Below, one piece after another: positions 56,300 to 64,000 of a stretch of DNA of 64,000 nucleotides. The notes beneath the pieces were generated by a model. It was not told where the DNA came from. It did no database searches and was given only the letters and a program-made list of their open reading frames with translations. The translations under genes and the position numbers were made by a program. Each line of letters begins with the position of its first letter. The stretch's first letter is position 1. Source of the DNA: Rhabdaerophilum sp. SD176 (GTDB lineage: Bacteria > Pseudomonadota > Alphaproteobacteria > Rhizobiales > Beijerinckiaceae); contig NZ_JARJNS010000005.1 in assembly GCF_030143245.1 (NCBI RefSeq), positions 372,001-436,000 of the forward strand. Reading direction: 5' to 3'.

Positions 56300-57949
56300 A
56301 TGCGGGTGATGCTCATCCATCCGAATTATCATTCCGGCGGTGCGGAAATTGCCGGAAACTGGCCGCCGGCCTGGGTCGCCTATCTGGCCGGCTCCCTGCG
56401 AGCGGCAGGCTTTCAGGACATCGTGTTCGTCGATGCCATGACCAATCATCTGGATGACGAGACCCTCGCGACGCGGATGCGCGAGTTCCGGCCCGATGTG
56501 ATCGGCGTTACCTCGATCACCCCGTCGATCTACATGGCCGAACGCGTGCTGGAAATCGCCCGGGATGTCTGCCCGGATGCGCTGCGCGTGCTCGGCGGTG
56601 TCCATGCGACTTTCATGTACAAGCAGGTCCTGTCGGAAGCACCCTGGGTCGACGTGATCGTCCGGGGCGAGGGCGAGGAGATCTTCCGCAATCTCGTGCA
56701 GGCCGTGGCCGAGGGGCGCTGGCTGGAAAGCCGGGCGCAGATCGCCGGCCTCGCCTTCAACGATGGAGAAAGCATTGTCGCCACCCCGGCCGCACCGACG
56801 GTGAAGGATCTGGAGGGCATCAATCCGGACTGGTCGCTGCTGGAATGGGAGAAATACATCTATGTCCCGCTGGGCGTCCGCGTCGCGATCCCGAATATGG
56901 CGCGCGGCTGCCCCTTCACCTGTTCCTTCTGCTCGCAATGGAAATTCTGGCGCGACTACCGCATCCGGGAGCCGAAAGCCGTGGTCGACGAGATCGAGCG
57001 GCTGGTGAATGACCATCAGGTCGGCTTCTTCATCCTCGCCGACGAGGAACCCACCATCAACAAGAAGAAGTTCACCGAATTCTGCGAGGAGCTGATCGCG
57101 CGCGGCCTGCCCGACCGGGTGAAATGGGGCATCAATACCCGCGTCACCGATATCATGCGCGACAAGGATCTGCTGCCGCTCTGGCGCAAGGCGGGTCTCG
57201 TCCATGTCAGCCTCGGCACCGAGGCGGCGGCGCAGCTCAAGCTGGACCGGTTCAACAAGGAAACCAAGGTCAACCAGAACAAGGAGGCGATCCGCCTCCT
57301 GCGCGAGGCCGATATCTTCACCGAGGCGCAGTTCATCGTCGGGCTCGACAACGAGACGGCGGACACGCTGGAAGAGACCTACCAGATGGCCTGGGACTGG
57401 CAGCCCGACCTAGCCAACTGGTCGATGTACACGCCCTGGCCCTTCACGCCGCTTTTCCAGGAACTGGGCGACAAGGTCGAGGTCTTCGACTTCTCGAAAT
57501 ACAATTTCGTCACGCCGATCATGAAGCCGGATGCGATGGAGCGCGGCGAATTGCTCGACGGCGTGATGAAGAATTACCGCCGCTTCTACATGAAGAAGGC
57601 CCTGTTCCATTACCCTTGGCGCGGCACGGGCTTCCGGCGGAAATACCTGCTCGGCTGCCTGAAGGCTTTCCTGCGCGCCGGCGTGCAGCGCACCTTCTAT
57701 GATCTCGGCAAGGTGGGCTATTGGGGGCCGCAGACGAAGAAGACGGTGGATTTCCACTTCGATGACAGCCGGCAGATCGCGCCGGCACAGATGGAAGACT
57801 GGGTCGCCGTCCAGGATCGCCGCCAGCGCGCGCAGGAACGCAAGAAGGCCGTCAGGGCCCAGCTCGATGCCGAGCGCGAGCCGGTTCTGGCCTGTGGCGG
57901 CGGCACGCGCCAGATGGAGGAATCGGCACCCCATGGCCCGCACCATTGA
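56300..57949 (+). CDS. bchE: Anaerobic Mg-protoporphyrin IX monomethyl ester cyclase
   Basis: BchE forms the isocyclic ring of bacteriochlorophyll without oxygen. The 549-residue protein has a cobalamin-binding domain (about residues 10-135) and a radical-SAM domain with the CxxxCxxC motif ([15 protein letters not shown]). The segments [19 protein letters not shown] and [15 protein letters not shown] are typical. An FNR box and two PpsR-type sites precede it, and bchJ overlaps its end by 17 bp. Confidence 0.96.
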   Translation: MRVMLIHPNYHSGGAEIAGNWPPAWVAYLAGSLRAAGFQDIVFVDAMTNHLDDETLATRMREFRPDVIGVTSITPSIYMAERVLEIARDVCPDALRVLGGVHATFMYKQVLSEAPWVDVIVRGEGEEIFRNLVQAVAEGRWLESRAQIAGLAFNDGESIVATPAAPTVKDLEGINPDWSLLEWEKYIYVPLGVRVAIPNMARGCPFTCSFCSQWKFWRDYRIREPKAVVDEIERLVNDHQVGFFILADEEPTINKKKFTEFCEELIARGLPDRVKWGINTRVTDIMRDKDLLPLWRKAGLVHVSLGTEAAAQLKLDRFNKETKVNQNKEAIRLLREADIFTEAQFIVGLDNETADTLEETYQMAWDWQPDLANWSMYTPWPFTPLFQELGDKVEVFDFSKYNFVTPIMKPDAMERGELLDGVMKNYRRFYMKKALFHYPWRGTGFRRKYLLGCLKAFLRAGVQRTFYDLGKVGYWGPQTKKTVDFHFDDSRQIAPAQMEDWVAVQDRRQRAQERKKAVRAQLDAEREPVLACGGGTRQMEESAPHGPHH

Positions 57950-58529
57950 TCCCGGCCGGATCGGCCCCAATGCCGTGATCCAGCTCCGCGATGTGCTCGC
58001 GGAGGCGATCGGAGCCGCGCGCGGCCGGGCGCTGTTCGAGGCCGCCGGCCAGGCCGGATGGTGGGACGAGCCACCTTCGGCCATGGTGCCGGAAGCGGCC
58101 GTGCGGGATGTCCATGCCGCCGTGGTCCGCGCCCTGCCGGCCCGCCAGGCGGCTAGCCTGCTTGAAGAGGCCGGCTACCGGACAGGTGCCTATATTCTCG
58201 CCTATCGCATCCCGGCCTTCGCGCGCTGGTTGCTGCCCCGCCTGCCGGCCCGCCTTGCCGCGCGGCTTCTCGTCCGGGCCATTGCCCGCCATGCCTGGAC
58301 CTTCTGCGGCACGGGGGCCTTCCGTTACCGGCTGGACGGGCGGCTCGATCTCGCGGTGATGGCCAATCCGCTGGCCGTGGCCCCGGGCGATCCCTGGCAC
58401 CGGGCGGTGTTCGAGACGTTGTTTCGCCATCTCGTCAGCCCTTCCTGCCGCGTTGTCGGCAAGAACCCGGCCGGGCCTGCGCCCGCCGGTACGGCCTTTT
58501 CCGTGCTCGGGCCCGGTTTCGGCCTCTGA
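57933..58529 (+). CDS. bchJ: BchJ, bacteriochlorophyll 4-vinyl-reductase-like protein
   Basis: A 198-residue protein of the V4R type, with [17 protein letters not shown] near the start and a small-molecule-binding domain containing several conserved Cys ([17 protein letters not shown]). The name comes from a proposed 4-vinyl reductase role; the actual reductase in most phototrophs is BciA or BciB, and BchJ may be an accessory or substrate-carrying protein. It overlaps bchE, as in other photosynthesis clusters. Confidence 0.88.
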   Translation: MARTIDPGRIGPNAVIQLRDVLAEAIGAARGRALFEAAGQAGWWDEPPSAMVPEAAVRDVHAAVVRALPARQAASLLEEAGYRTGAYILAYRIPAFARWLLPRLPARLAARLLVRAIARHAWTFCGTGAFRYRLDGRLDLAVMANPLAVAPGDPWHRAVFETLFRHLVSPSCRVVGKNPAGPAPAGTAFSVLGPGFGL

Positions 58530-58538
58530 GGCCGGCGA

Positions 58539-60629
58539 TCAGGAGAAGAGCAGGTCATGCGCGAGGGCCGGGGCGATTTTCAGCCCGGCCAGCAGATCGC
58601 GCAACTCACCCTGTTCCGCCTTGGAAAGACGCCGCAACTCCACCGAGGTGCTCGGCGGCAGCCCTTCGGCAATGTCCGTCAGCTGCTGGCGGAGGATGAA
58701 GCCGGCGAGAGCCGCCTGCGCCTCCTCCAGCTTGGCGAGGTCGTGATCGGCGCCGATCTTCATGTCCCGAAGCGCCCGGAGCCGGTCTGCCGTGTTGCGA
58801 TGGGCGATCCCGTGGCTGAGTGCAAGGCACCGCGCCAGCGCCACAACGGGGAACAGCCCGCCGCGCTTGAGATCGACGCGTCCGTCCTCGGCCTGGATCC
58901 GCCCGAGGAACCCGACCGGCGGCGACCAGCTTCCGATCTGGTTGGCCAGCAGCTTGATCATTGGCCGGGCCTCGTGCGCGGCAGCCAGCGCTTCCCGCCG
59001 GAGCGTCGCGGCCAGGCCCGCATCCCCTTCCACGAAGCGGAAATCGAAGAAGATGTCCACGGCCAGCAGGTCCTGCGGGTCAACCGTCTCCGTCCAGCCG
59101 CGGATGCGCTGCCGCCACGCATCCAGCGTGCCGTTCCAGTCCGGGCGGCCCGCCATCACGCCACCCTTGCAGAGCGGGATCCCGATATCATCGAGGATCG
59201 TGTTCATCCGGGTGCCATGGTCGAGGAACCACGCAGTATCCGCCTCGCTACCGGCATGGACGACAGCATTGTCCTGATCGGGAATGAGCAGCGATTCGCC
59301 GCGCCCGCCCGAGCCCAGAACCAGCACGGCATAGGGCGCCGGCGCCTTGCCCAGCCCGGCCTCGACCATACCCCGCTCCGCCTCGCGTGCGGCGCGGCGG
59401 GTCAGCGCCCCGATCTCGCGGCTGATGATCGCGGCGATCTCGCGCGCATTCACCCCCTCGCTGCTCAACCGCCGCGCGACCAGCGGCAGCCGCCCCCAGG
59501 CGGCGGCGAGGTCGCCCACGCTCTGTGACTGGTCGATCGCATCGCCGAGGGCCAGCGCATCCGAGGACCGCAGGCGCAGGAGGTCGCGCGCGGAGATCGC
59601 GCCGATCATCGCGCCATCCTCGTCCACAACACCGAGATGCCGGATATTCTTGAGTTCCATCCGCCCGATCGCGCGATAGATGAACGCCTCCGCCGGCACG
59701 GTTTCCAGCGGCCGGTTCGCCAGGGTTCCCGCCGTTCGCCCGAGCGAGGACGGCCCGTCAAGCCCGACAAGCCGGATCACGTCACGCTCGGTCAGGATGC
59801 CGATGGGTTCAGCGAGGCGCGCCGCTTCCGTCGAGACGAAGACGGAGGAGATGCCCTTCTCCGCCATGAGCCGGATGGCATCGGCCAGCGTCACCTCCGG
59901 CCCGACCCAGATCGGGGGCTGGCTGGCAATGTCGCGGACACGATGGCGGAAGGGGAAGGCATCGATGCGCGAAAGCACGCTGTCCGGCGCGGCCTTGGGC
60001 CGGACGGGTTCTGCCCAGCCGGCGCGGTGATAGCTGTCCAGCGCGTCGGTCAGCCGCCGGCAGGCCGCTTCCGCCTCGCCGAGCGTCCGGATGTTGCGCT
60101 GTTTCAGAATCGGCACGAGCGCGAGGAAGATCGCCGCGGTCAGCCTAGCATCGCCGAGCGCATCATGCCGGTCGGTGATGGCCAGCCCGAGATGGCTGGC
60201 AAACTTGTCGAGCGTGAAGCCGCCGAGGCGCGGGAAACACAATTCGCCGAGGAGCCGTGTGTCGAGGATATGCGTCCAGAAAGTCGGCTTGCCGGCCATG
60301 GCGCATTCCCGTTCGAGAACCGCGAGATCGAAGCCGATATTGTGCCCGATCATCACGCGCTCCCCGGCAAAGGCGGCGAGATCGGCATGGACATCGCCGA
60401 AGGCGGGCGCATCCGCCAGCATCTCCGCCGTCAGCCCGTGCACCTTCGTCGTTTCCGACGGAATGGCCACGCCCGGATTGACCTTCCGCTCGAAACTCTC
60501 GCTGATCCGCCCCCGCGCAAGATGCACCGCCCCGACCTGCAGGATCCGCACCGTGCCGGGGTCGAGGCCGGTCGTTTCCGTGTCGAGAACCACAGCCTCC
60601 AGGGCGATCAGCGGGATGGCATCGGGCAT
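58539..60629 (-). CDS. DnaQ-type exonuclease fused to CBS pair and DUF294 nucleotidyltransferase
   Basis: A 696-residue multidomain protein. Residues 10-180 form a DEDDh exonuclease (VVLDTETTGLDPG, IGHNIGFDL, HDALGDARLTAAIF). Two CBS motifs follow (about 240-370, with GISSVFVS and IRHLGVVDEDGAMIGAIS). The C-terminal part carries a GlnD-like nucleotidyltransferase (VLGSGGRGESLLIPDQDNAVV) and DUF294_C. ATG 60629 has AAGGAG. Other DUF294 proteins have a cyclic-nucleotide domain where this one has the exonuclease. The role is unknown. Confidence 0.88.
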   Translation of the reverse strand: MPDAIPLIALEAVVLDTETTGLDPGTVRILQVGAVHLARGRISESFERKVNPGVAIPSETTKVHGLTAEMLADAPAFGDVHADLAAFAGERVMIGHNIGFDLAVLERECAMAGKPTFWTHILDTRLLGELCFPRLGGFTLDKFASHLGLAITDRHDALGDARLTAAIFLALVPILKQRNIRTLGEAEAACRRLTDALDSYHRAGWAEPVRPKAAPDSVLSRIDAFPFRHRVRDIASQPPIWVGPEVTLADAIRLMAEKGISSVFVSTEAARLAEPIGILTERDVIRLVGLDGPSSLGRTAGTLANRPLETVPAEAFIYRAIGRMELKNIRHLGVVDEDGAMIGAISARDLLRLRSSDALALGDAIDQSQSVGDLAAAWGRLPLVARRLSSEGVNAREIAAIISREIGALTRRAAREAERGMVEAGLGKAPAPYAVLVLGSGGRGESLLIPDQDNAVVHAGSEADTAWFLDHGTRMNTILDDIGIPLCKGGVMAGRPDWNGTLDAWRQRIRGWTETVDPQDLLAVDIFFDFRFVEGDAGLAATLRREALAAAHEARPMIKLLANQIGSWSPPVGFLGRIQAEDGRVDLKRGGLFPVVALARCLALSHGIAHRNTADRLRALRDMKIGADHDLAKLEEAQAALAGFILRQQLTDIAEGLPPSTSVELRRLSKAEQGELRDLLAGLKIAPALAHDLLFS

Positions 60630-60757
60630 GGCGATCTCCTTGCGGGAAGGGTAGGCCATTCCGCATCGGGCCGCTATCTGCAGTGCAGCGAAACAGGGTG
60701 GCAAGAGGTTGGAATCGCGGTAGTCTTTGGTCGGACGCTCTGTCCGGGGGGCAAGGC

Positions 60758-61249
60758 ATGACGCATGACGCGACCCGCAAGGGTGAGATCGAGACGACAC
60801 TCCCGGCCGCCCCGGATGCCGGGCTCTACTTCATTGGCGTGATCCGCACGCCCTTTGCCAGCCGCGACCAATGCCCGAGGCAGGGCCAGGCGGATGGGCC
60901 CGTCTGCACGATCGAGCTGGATCCGCACTGGGCGCCGGCCCTCAAGGGGCTGGAGGCGTTCGAGCGGATCGAGGTGCTCTACTGGATGCATCAGGCCCGG
61001 CGGGACCTTCTCCTCCAGTCGCCGAAATCCGACGGGGAAACCCGCGGCACCTTTGCCCTGCGGTCACCCGTGCGGCCGAACCCGATCGCCACCTCCCTCG
61101 TCACCCTGCTGGGCATTGACGGGGCCCGCCTCCGGGTGCGCGGCCTCGACTGCCTCGATGGCACACCGCTGATCGACCTCAAGCCCGATCGCTGCGCCTA
61201 TACGCCGCTCTCGCCGCCCAGCCCCAGCGAGTGGCGCAGCCTGGCCTGA
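60758..61249 (+). CDS. trmO: TrmO/TsaA-like tRNA methyltransferase
   Basis: A 163-residue SAM-dependent protein of the YaeB/TsaA family, which methylates the t6A base at position 37 of certain tRNAs. The start of the domain (FIGVIRTPFASRDQCPRQG) and the core motif RSPVRPNPIATSLVTLLG are both clear. It is about as short as single-domain members of the family; Escherichia TrmO has a further C-terminal domain. It diverges from the exonuclease-CBS gene. Confidence 0.88.
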   Translation: MTHDATRKGEIETTLPAAPDAGLYFIGVIRTPFASRDQCPRQGQADGPVCTIELDPHWAPALKGLEAFERIEVLYWMHQARRDLLLQSPKSDGETRGTFALRSPVRPNPIATSLVTLLGIDGARLRVRGLDCLDGTPLIDLKPDRCAYTPLSPPSPSEWRSLA

Positions 61250-61315
61250 GCGTGTCTTGCAGGCCGGATGGCAGCGAACAGGCGCGTGCCTCTGCAGCAA
61301 GGACAAGAGGGAGAC

Positions 61316-61343
61316 TTGACCAAAATTTTATACAATCTACAAT
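61316..61343 (+). promoter_or_regulatory. Sigma-70-type promoter candidate
   Basis: TTGACC (61316-61321) and TACAAT (61338-61343) are spaced by 16 bp, in a distinctly AT-rich patch 54 bp before the DapA-family gene. A second TACAAT at 61331 overlaps. The patch may also be a regulator site. Confidence 0.55.
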
Positions 61344-61396
61344 GTTAGGTGGATCGGTCTCCTCGGCGAGACCTGCCTGAAAGAGGAGCCGGGCCC

Positions 61397-62365
61397 ATGC
61401 CTACCGATAACGTTCACGCGACCAACATTTTCCAGGGAACCATTCCGGCGCTGATGACGCCCTGCACCCCGGATCGCCAGCCTGATTTCGACGCCCTCGT
61501 GCGCACCGGCAAGAGCCTGATCGCCGCCGGTATGTCGGCTGTGGTCTATTGCGGCTCGATGGGCGATTGGCCCCTGTTGACGGACGAGCAGCGCATGGAA
61601 GGCGTCGAGCGCCTCGTCGCCGCCGGCGTGCCGGTGATTGTCGGCACCGGCGCGCAGAGCCCGGCCCGCGCCGCTGCGCTCGCGGCCCATGCCAAGCGCG
61701 TCGGCGCGCATGGCCTGATGATCATCCCGCGCGTGCTCTCGCGCGGCTCGTCGGTCGCGGCGCAGCAGGCGCATTTCGCCGGCATTCTCGAAGCGGCCGT
61801 GGACCTGCCCTCGGTGATCTATAACAGCCCCTATTATGGCTACGAGACCAAGGCGGATCTCTTCTTCGCCCTGCGGGCCCGCTACCCCCATCTCGTCGGC
61901 TTCAAGGAATTCGGTGGCGGCGCTTCCCTGCGTTACGCGGCCGAGCACATCACCAGCCGCGATGCGGCCCTCACTCTGATGGTCGGCGTCGATACCCAGG
62001 TCTTCCATGGCTTTGTGAATTGCGGCGCCGCCGGCGCGATCACCGGCATCGGCAATGCCCTCCCGCGCGAGGTGCTGCATCTTGTCTCGCTCTGCCAGGC
62101 GGCGGCGCGCGGCGATGCCGGCGCGCGGCGCGAGGCGCAGGAACTCGAGCAGGCGCTCGCCGTCCTCTCCTCCTTCGACGAGGGCGTCGATCTTGTACTC
62201 TACTACAAGTATTTGATGGTCCTCGAAGGGCATCCCGAATATGCTCTCCACTTCAACGAGAGCGACAGCCTTTCCGACAGCCAGCGGCATTATGTCGAAG
62301 CCCAGCACCGGCTCTTCAAGAGCTGGTATGCCGATTGGGCGCCCAAGGCCCGGAAAGCTGCCTGA
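61397..62365 (+). CDS. DapA-family lyase, probable 1-pyrroline-4-hydroxy-2-carboxylate deaminase
   Basis: A 322-residue class I lyase of the DapA/NAL superfamily. The barrel start ALMTPCTPD, the Tyr in VIYNSPYYGYET and the Schiff-base lysine in LVGFKEFGG are present. The stretch MSAVVYCGSMGDWPLLTDEQ and the C-terminal FNESDSLSDSQR resemble HypD/LhpC proteins, which deaminate the hydroxyproline intermediate to 2-oxoglutarate semialdehyde. The following dehydrogenase would oxidise that product. The rest of the hydroxyproline pathway is not in the window. Confidence 0.8.
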   Translation: MPTDNVHATNIFQGTIPALMTPCTPDRQPDFDALVRTGKSLIAAGMSAVVYCGSMGDWPLLTDEQRMEGVERLVAAGVPVIVGTGAQSPARAAALAAHAKRVGAHGLMIIPRVLSRGSSVAAQQAHFAGILEAAVDLPSVIYNSPYYGYETKADLFFALRARYPHLVGFKEFGGGASLRYAAEHITSRDAALTLMVGVDTQVFHGFVNCGAAGAITGIGNALPREVLHLVSLCQAAARGDAGARREAQELEQALAVLSSFDEGVDLVLYYKYLMVLEGHPEYALHFNESDSLSDSQRHYVEAQHRLFKSWYADWAPKARKAA

Positions 62366-62439
62366 CGCCGCTCGTCACGGCCAGAACCAGAGGGGCCGCC
62401 CCTGTGCGGCCCTTCGCTTATCTCCAGGGTGGATCTCCC

Positions 62440-63888
62440 ATGACCATGCAGTTCAAGAACCTGATCGGCGGCGAAGCCGTGTCGGCCTCGACCTATTCGG
62501 CCAATCTCAACCCCTCGAATACCGGCGATGTGATCGGTGAATTCGCGGCCGGCACGAAAGCCGATGTCGATCAGGCCGTGGCCGCGGCGAAGGCCGCCTT
62601 CCCGGCCTGGAGCCGCTCCACCCCGCAGGAGCGCTACGAGGTGCTGAAGAAGGCCTCGGATGAAGTCCTCGCCCGCAAGGACGAACTCGGCCGCATCCTC
62701 AGCCGCGAGGAAGGCAAGACCCTGCCGGAAGGCATCGGCGAAGCCACCCGCGCCGGGCAGATCCTCGCCTTCTTTGCCGGCGAAGCGCTCCGCCTGAACG
62801 GCGAGGCGGTTCCTTCCATCCGGCCCGGTGTCGGCATCGAGGTCACCCGCGAGCCGGTAGGCGTCATCGGCATGATCACGCCGTGGAATTTCCCGATCGC
62901 CATCCCCGCCTGGAAGCTCGCGCCCGCTCTGGCCTATGGCAACACGGTGGTGATCAAGCCGGCCGATCTCGTCCCGCATTCGGCCTGGGCGCTGGTGGAT
63001 ATCCTCCAGCGTGCCGGCCTGCCCAAGGGTGTGCTCAACCTCGTCATGGGGCGCGGCTCCGTGGTGGGCCAGGCGATCATCGAGCACCGGGATGTCGCGG
63101 CAATCTCCTTCACCGGCTCGGTCGGCACCGGCCGCGCCATTGCGGCGGCCTGCGTGGCGGCGACGCCGATGAAGAAGGTCCAGCTCGAGATGGGCGGCAA
63201 GAACCCGCTGGTCGTGCTCGACGATGCCGACCTGAAGACCGCCGTCGAATGCGCGGCCAACGGCGCCTATTTCTCGACCGGCCAGCGCTGTACAGCCTCC
63301 TCGCGCCTGATCGTGACCGAGGGCATCCATGACCGGTTCGTCGCGGCCTTGACCGAGCGCCTGCAGGGCCTTGTCGTCGACGACGCGCTGAAAGCCGGTA
63401 CGCATATCGGCCCGGTGGTCGATGCGAAGCAGCTCGAGACCGACGAGAACTACATCGCCATCGGCCGCACGGAAGGCGCGAAGCTCCATTGGGGCGGCGA
63501 GCGGCTGAACCGCGAAAATCCCGGCTTTTATCTCCAGCCCGCGCTTTTCACCGAATGCACCAACCAGATGCGCATTTCCCGCGAGGAGATTTTCGGCCCC
63601 GTCGCCAGCGTGATCCGCGTGAAGGATTACGAGGAGGCTCTGGCCGTGGCGAACGATACCGATTTCGGCCTTTCCGCCGGCATCTGCACGTCAAGCCTGA
63701 AATACTCGACGCATTTCCGCCGCAACAGCGAGGCGGGGATGGTGATGGTCAACCTGCCGACGGCGGGGGTGGATTATCACGTCCCGTTCGGCGGCCGGAA
63801 AGGCTCGTCCTACGGCCCGCGCGAGCAGGGCGCCTATGCGCGCGAATTCTACACCACGGTGAAGACCGCCTACACCTTCGCGGGGTGA
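62440..63888 (+). CDS. Aldehyde dehydrogenase, probable 2-oxoglutarate semialdehyde dehydrogenase
   Basis: A 482-residue NAD(P)-dependent aldehyde dehydrogenase. The motifs VIGMITPWNFPIAIP, FTGSVGTGRAIAAAC, the catalytic Glu in VQLEMGGKNPLVV and the catalytic Cys in STGQRCTASSR are intact. Its position 74 bp after the DapA-family gene, and its resemblance to KGSADH enzymes, suggest oxidation of 2-oxoglutarate semialdehyde to 2-oxoglutarate. Two ATG codons, 62440 and 62446, are possible starts. Confidence 0.87.
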   Translation: MTMQFKNLIGGEAVSASTYSANLNPSNTGDVIGEFAAGTKADVDQAVAAAKAAFPAWSRSTPQERYEVLKKASDEVLARKDELGRILSREEGKTLPEGIGEATRAGQILAFFAGEALRLNGEAVPSIRPGVGIEVTREPVGVIGMITPWNFPIAIPAWKLAPALAYGNTVVIKPADLVPHSAWALVDILQRAGLPKGVLNLVMGRGSVVGQAIIEHRDVAAISFTGSVGTGRAIAAACVAATPMKKVQLEMGGKNPLVVLDDADLKTAVECAANGAYFSTGQRCTASSRLIVTEGIHDRFVAALTERLQGLVVDDALKAGTHIGPVVDAKQLETDENYIAIGRTEGAKLHWGGERLNRENPGFYLQPALFTECTNQMRISREEIFGPVASVIRVKDYEEALAVANDTDFGLSAGICTSSLKYSTHFRRNSEAGMVMVNLPTAGVDYHVPFGGRKGSSYGPREQGAYAREFYTTVKTAYTFAG

Positions 63889-63931
63889 AGGCCGGGCTCT
63901 GGCGGGCTCCTCAACGGGGTATCACCCGGGC

Positions 63932-63958
63932 GAAATCAGGGTTCAGAGCCCTGATTTC
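63932..63958. terminator. Hairpin terminator after the aldehyde dehydrogenase
   Basis: A perfect 10-bp inverted repeat, GAAATCAGGG/CCCTGATTTC, with a 7-base loop, 43 bp after the dehydrogenase stop. The stem ends in T-rich bases on either strand, so it may stop transcription from both sides. The remaining 42 bases of the window show nothing else. Confidence 0.7.
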
Positions 63959-64000
63959 TCACCGGAATATTGCAAAAGCCGCACCCCGCAGGCAAGACCT

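Noticed and set aside
58521-58533. GGCCT-CTG-AGGCC palindrome at the bchJ stop as terminator
   Set aside because: The stem is only 5 bp with a 3-base loop and no T run; it may be chance in GC-rich sequence.

Overview
The window reads as high-GC alphaproteobacterial chromosome, most likely from a phototrophic member of the Hyphomicrobiales (Rhizobiales). This rests on the gene order rpsT / dnaA / dnaN / recF and mutM / ubiE / ubiB / coaBC / dut, a short palindromic repeat (30375-30498) of a type common in that order, a complete cbb3 oxidase locus with an FNR-type regulator, and a bchE-bchJ pair for bacteriochlorophyll synthesis. All identifications come from reading translated sequence; no database search was run.

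Layout. 1-6.0 kb (minus strand): start of a LysE exporter, DUF817 membrane protein, recF, dnaN, dnaA, a 0.7 kb non-coding region that may hold the origin, and rpsT. 6.1-8.7 kb (minus): TSUP permease, enoyl-CoA hydratase, mutM. 8.9-14.0 kb (plus): ubiE, ubiB, coaBC, dut, cysK, followed by tRNA-Arg(CCG).

14.2-32.8 kb is an accessory catabolic region with two modules. Module A is a LacI-type regulator facing three evenly spaced operator-like palindromes, then a sulfonate/nitrate-type ABC transporter (two permeases, ATPase, binding protein) with a DegT-type aminotransferase inside the operon, an HpsN-like (histidinol-dehydrogenase-fold) enzyme, an SDR and a Zn-ADH-fold dehydrogenase. The last three match the hpsNOP order known for dihydroxypropanesulfonate use. 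Module B is two divergent transcripts around a perfect 21-bp palindrome. One carries a LacD/YihT-type class I aldolase, a fucose-isomerase-like protein and a Gfo/Idh dehydrogenase; the other a complete sugar ABC transporter. A galM-type mutarotase and a small AT-richer orphan gene follow. No sugar kinase is visible.

33.0-43.6 kb: FNR-family regulator, a small unknown gene, an FNR-type box, then ccoNOQP-ccoGHIS-hemN (high-affinity cbb3 oxidase, its copper and maturation factors, and anaerobic haem synthesis). 43.8-52.8 kb: an acyltransferase/ACP/acyl-CoA ligase/PLP decarboxylase operon of the kind seen beside exosortase-A loci, facing a flippase, polymerase and Wzc-like chain-length protein; the two operons meet at a hairpin that contains both stop codons. 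52.9-56.2 kb: DCC thioredoxin-like protein, ferredoxin-NADP reductase, DUF3429, an FGE-like protein and a histidine phosphatase. 56.2-58.5 kb: bchE-bchJ behind one FNR-type box and two TGT-N12-ACA (PpsR/CrtJ-type) sites. 58.5-64.0 kb: an exonuclease-CBS-nucleotidyltransferase fusion, a TrmO-like protein, and a DapA-family lyase with an aldehyde dehydrogenase resembling the hydroxyproline pathway.

Taken together the genome belongs to an organism that respires at low oxygen, makes bacteriochlorophyll by the oxygen-independent route, and scavenges sulfonate- or sugar-like substrates. The most interesting part is 14.2-32.8 kb, where an HpsNOP-like module sits beside a LacD-type aldolase module without its kinase.
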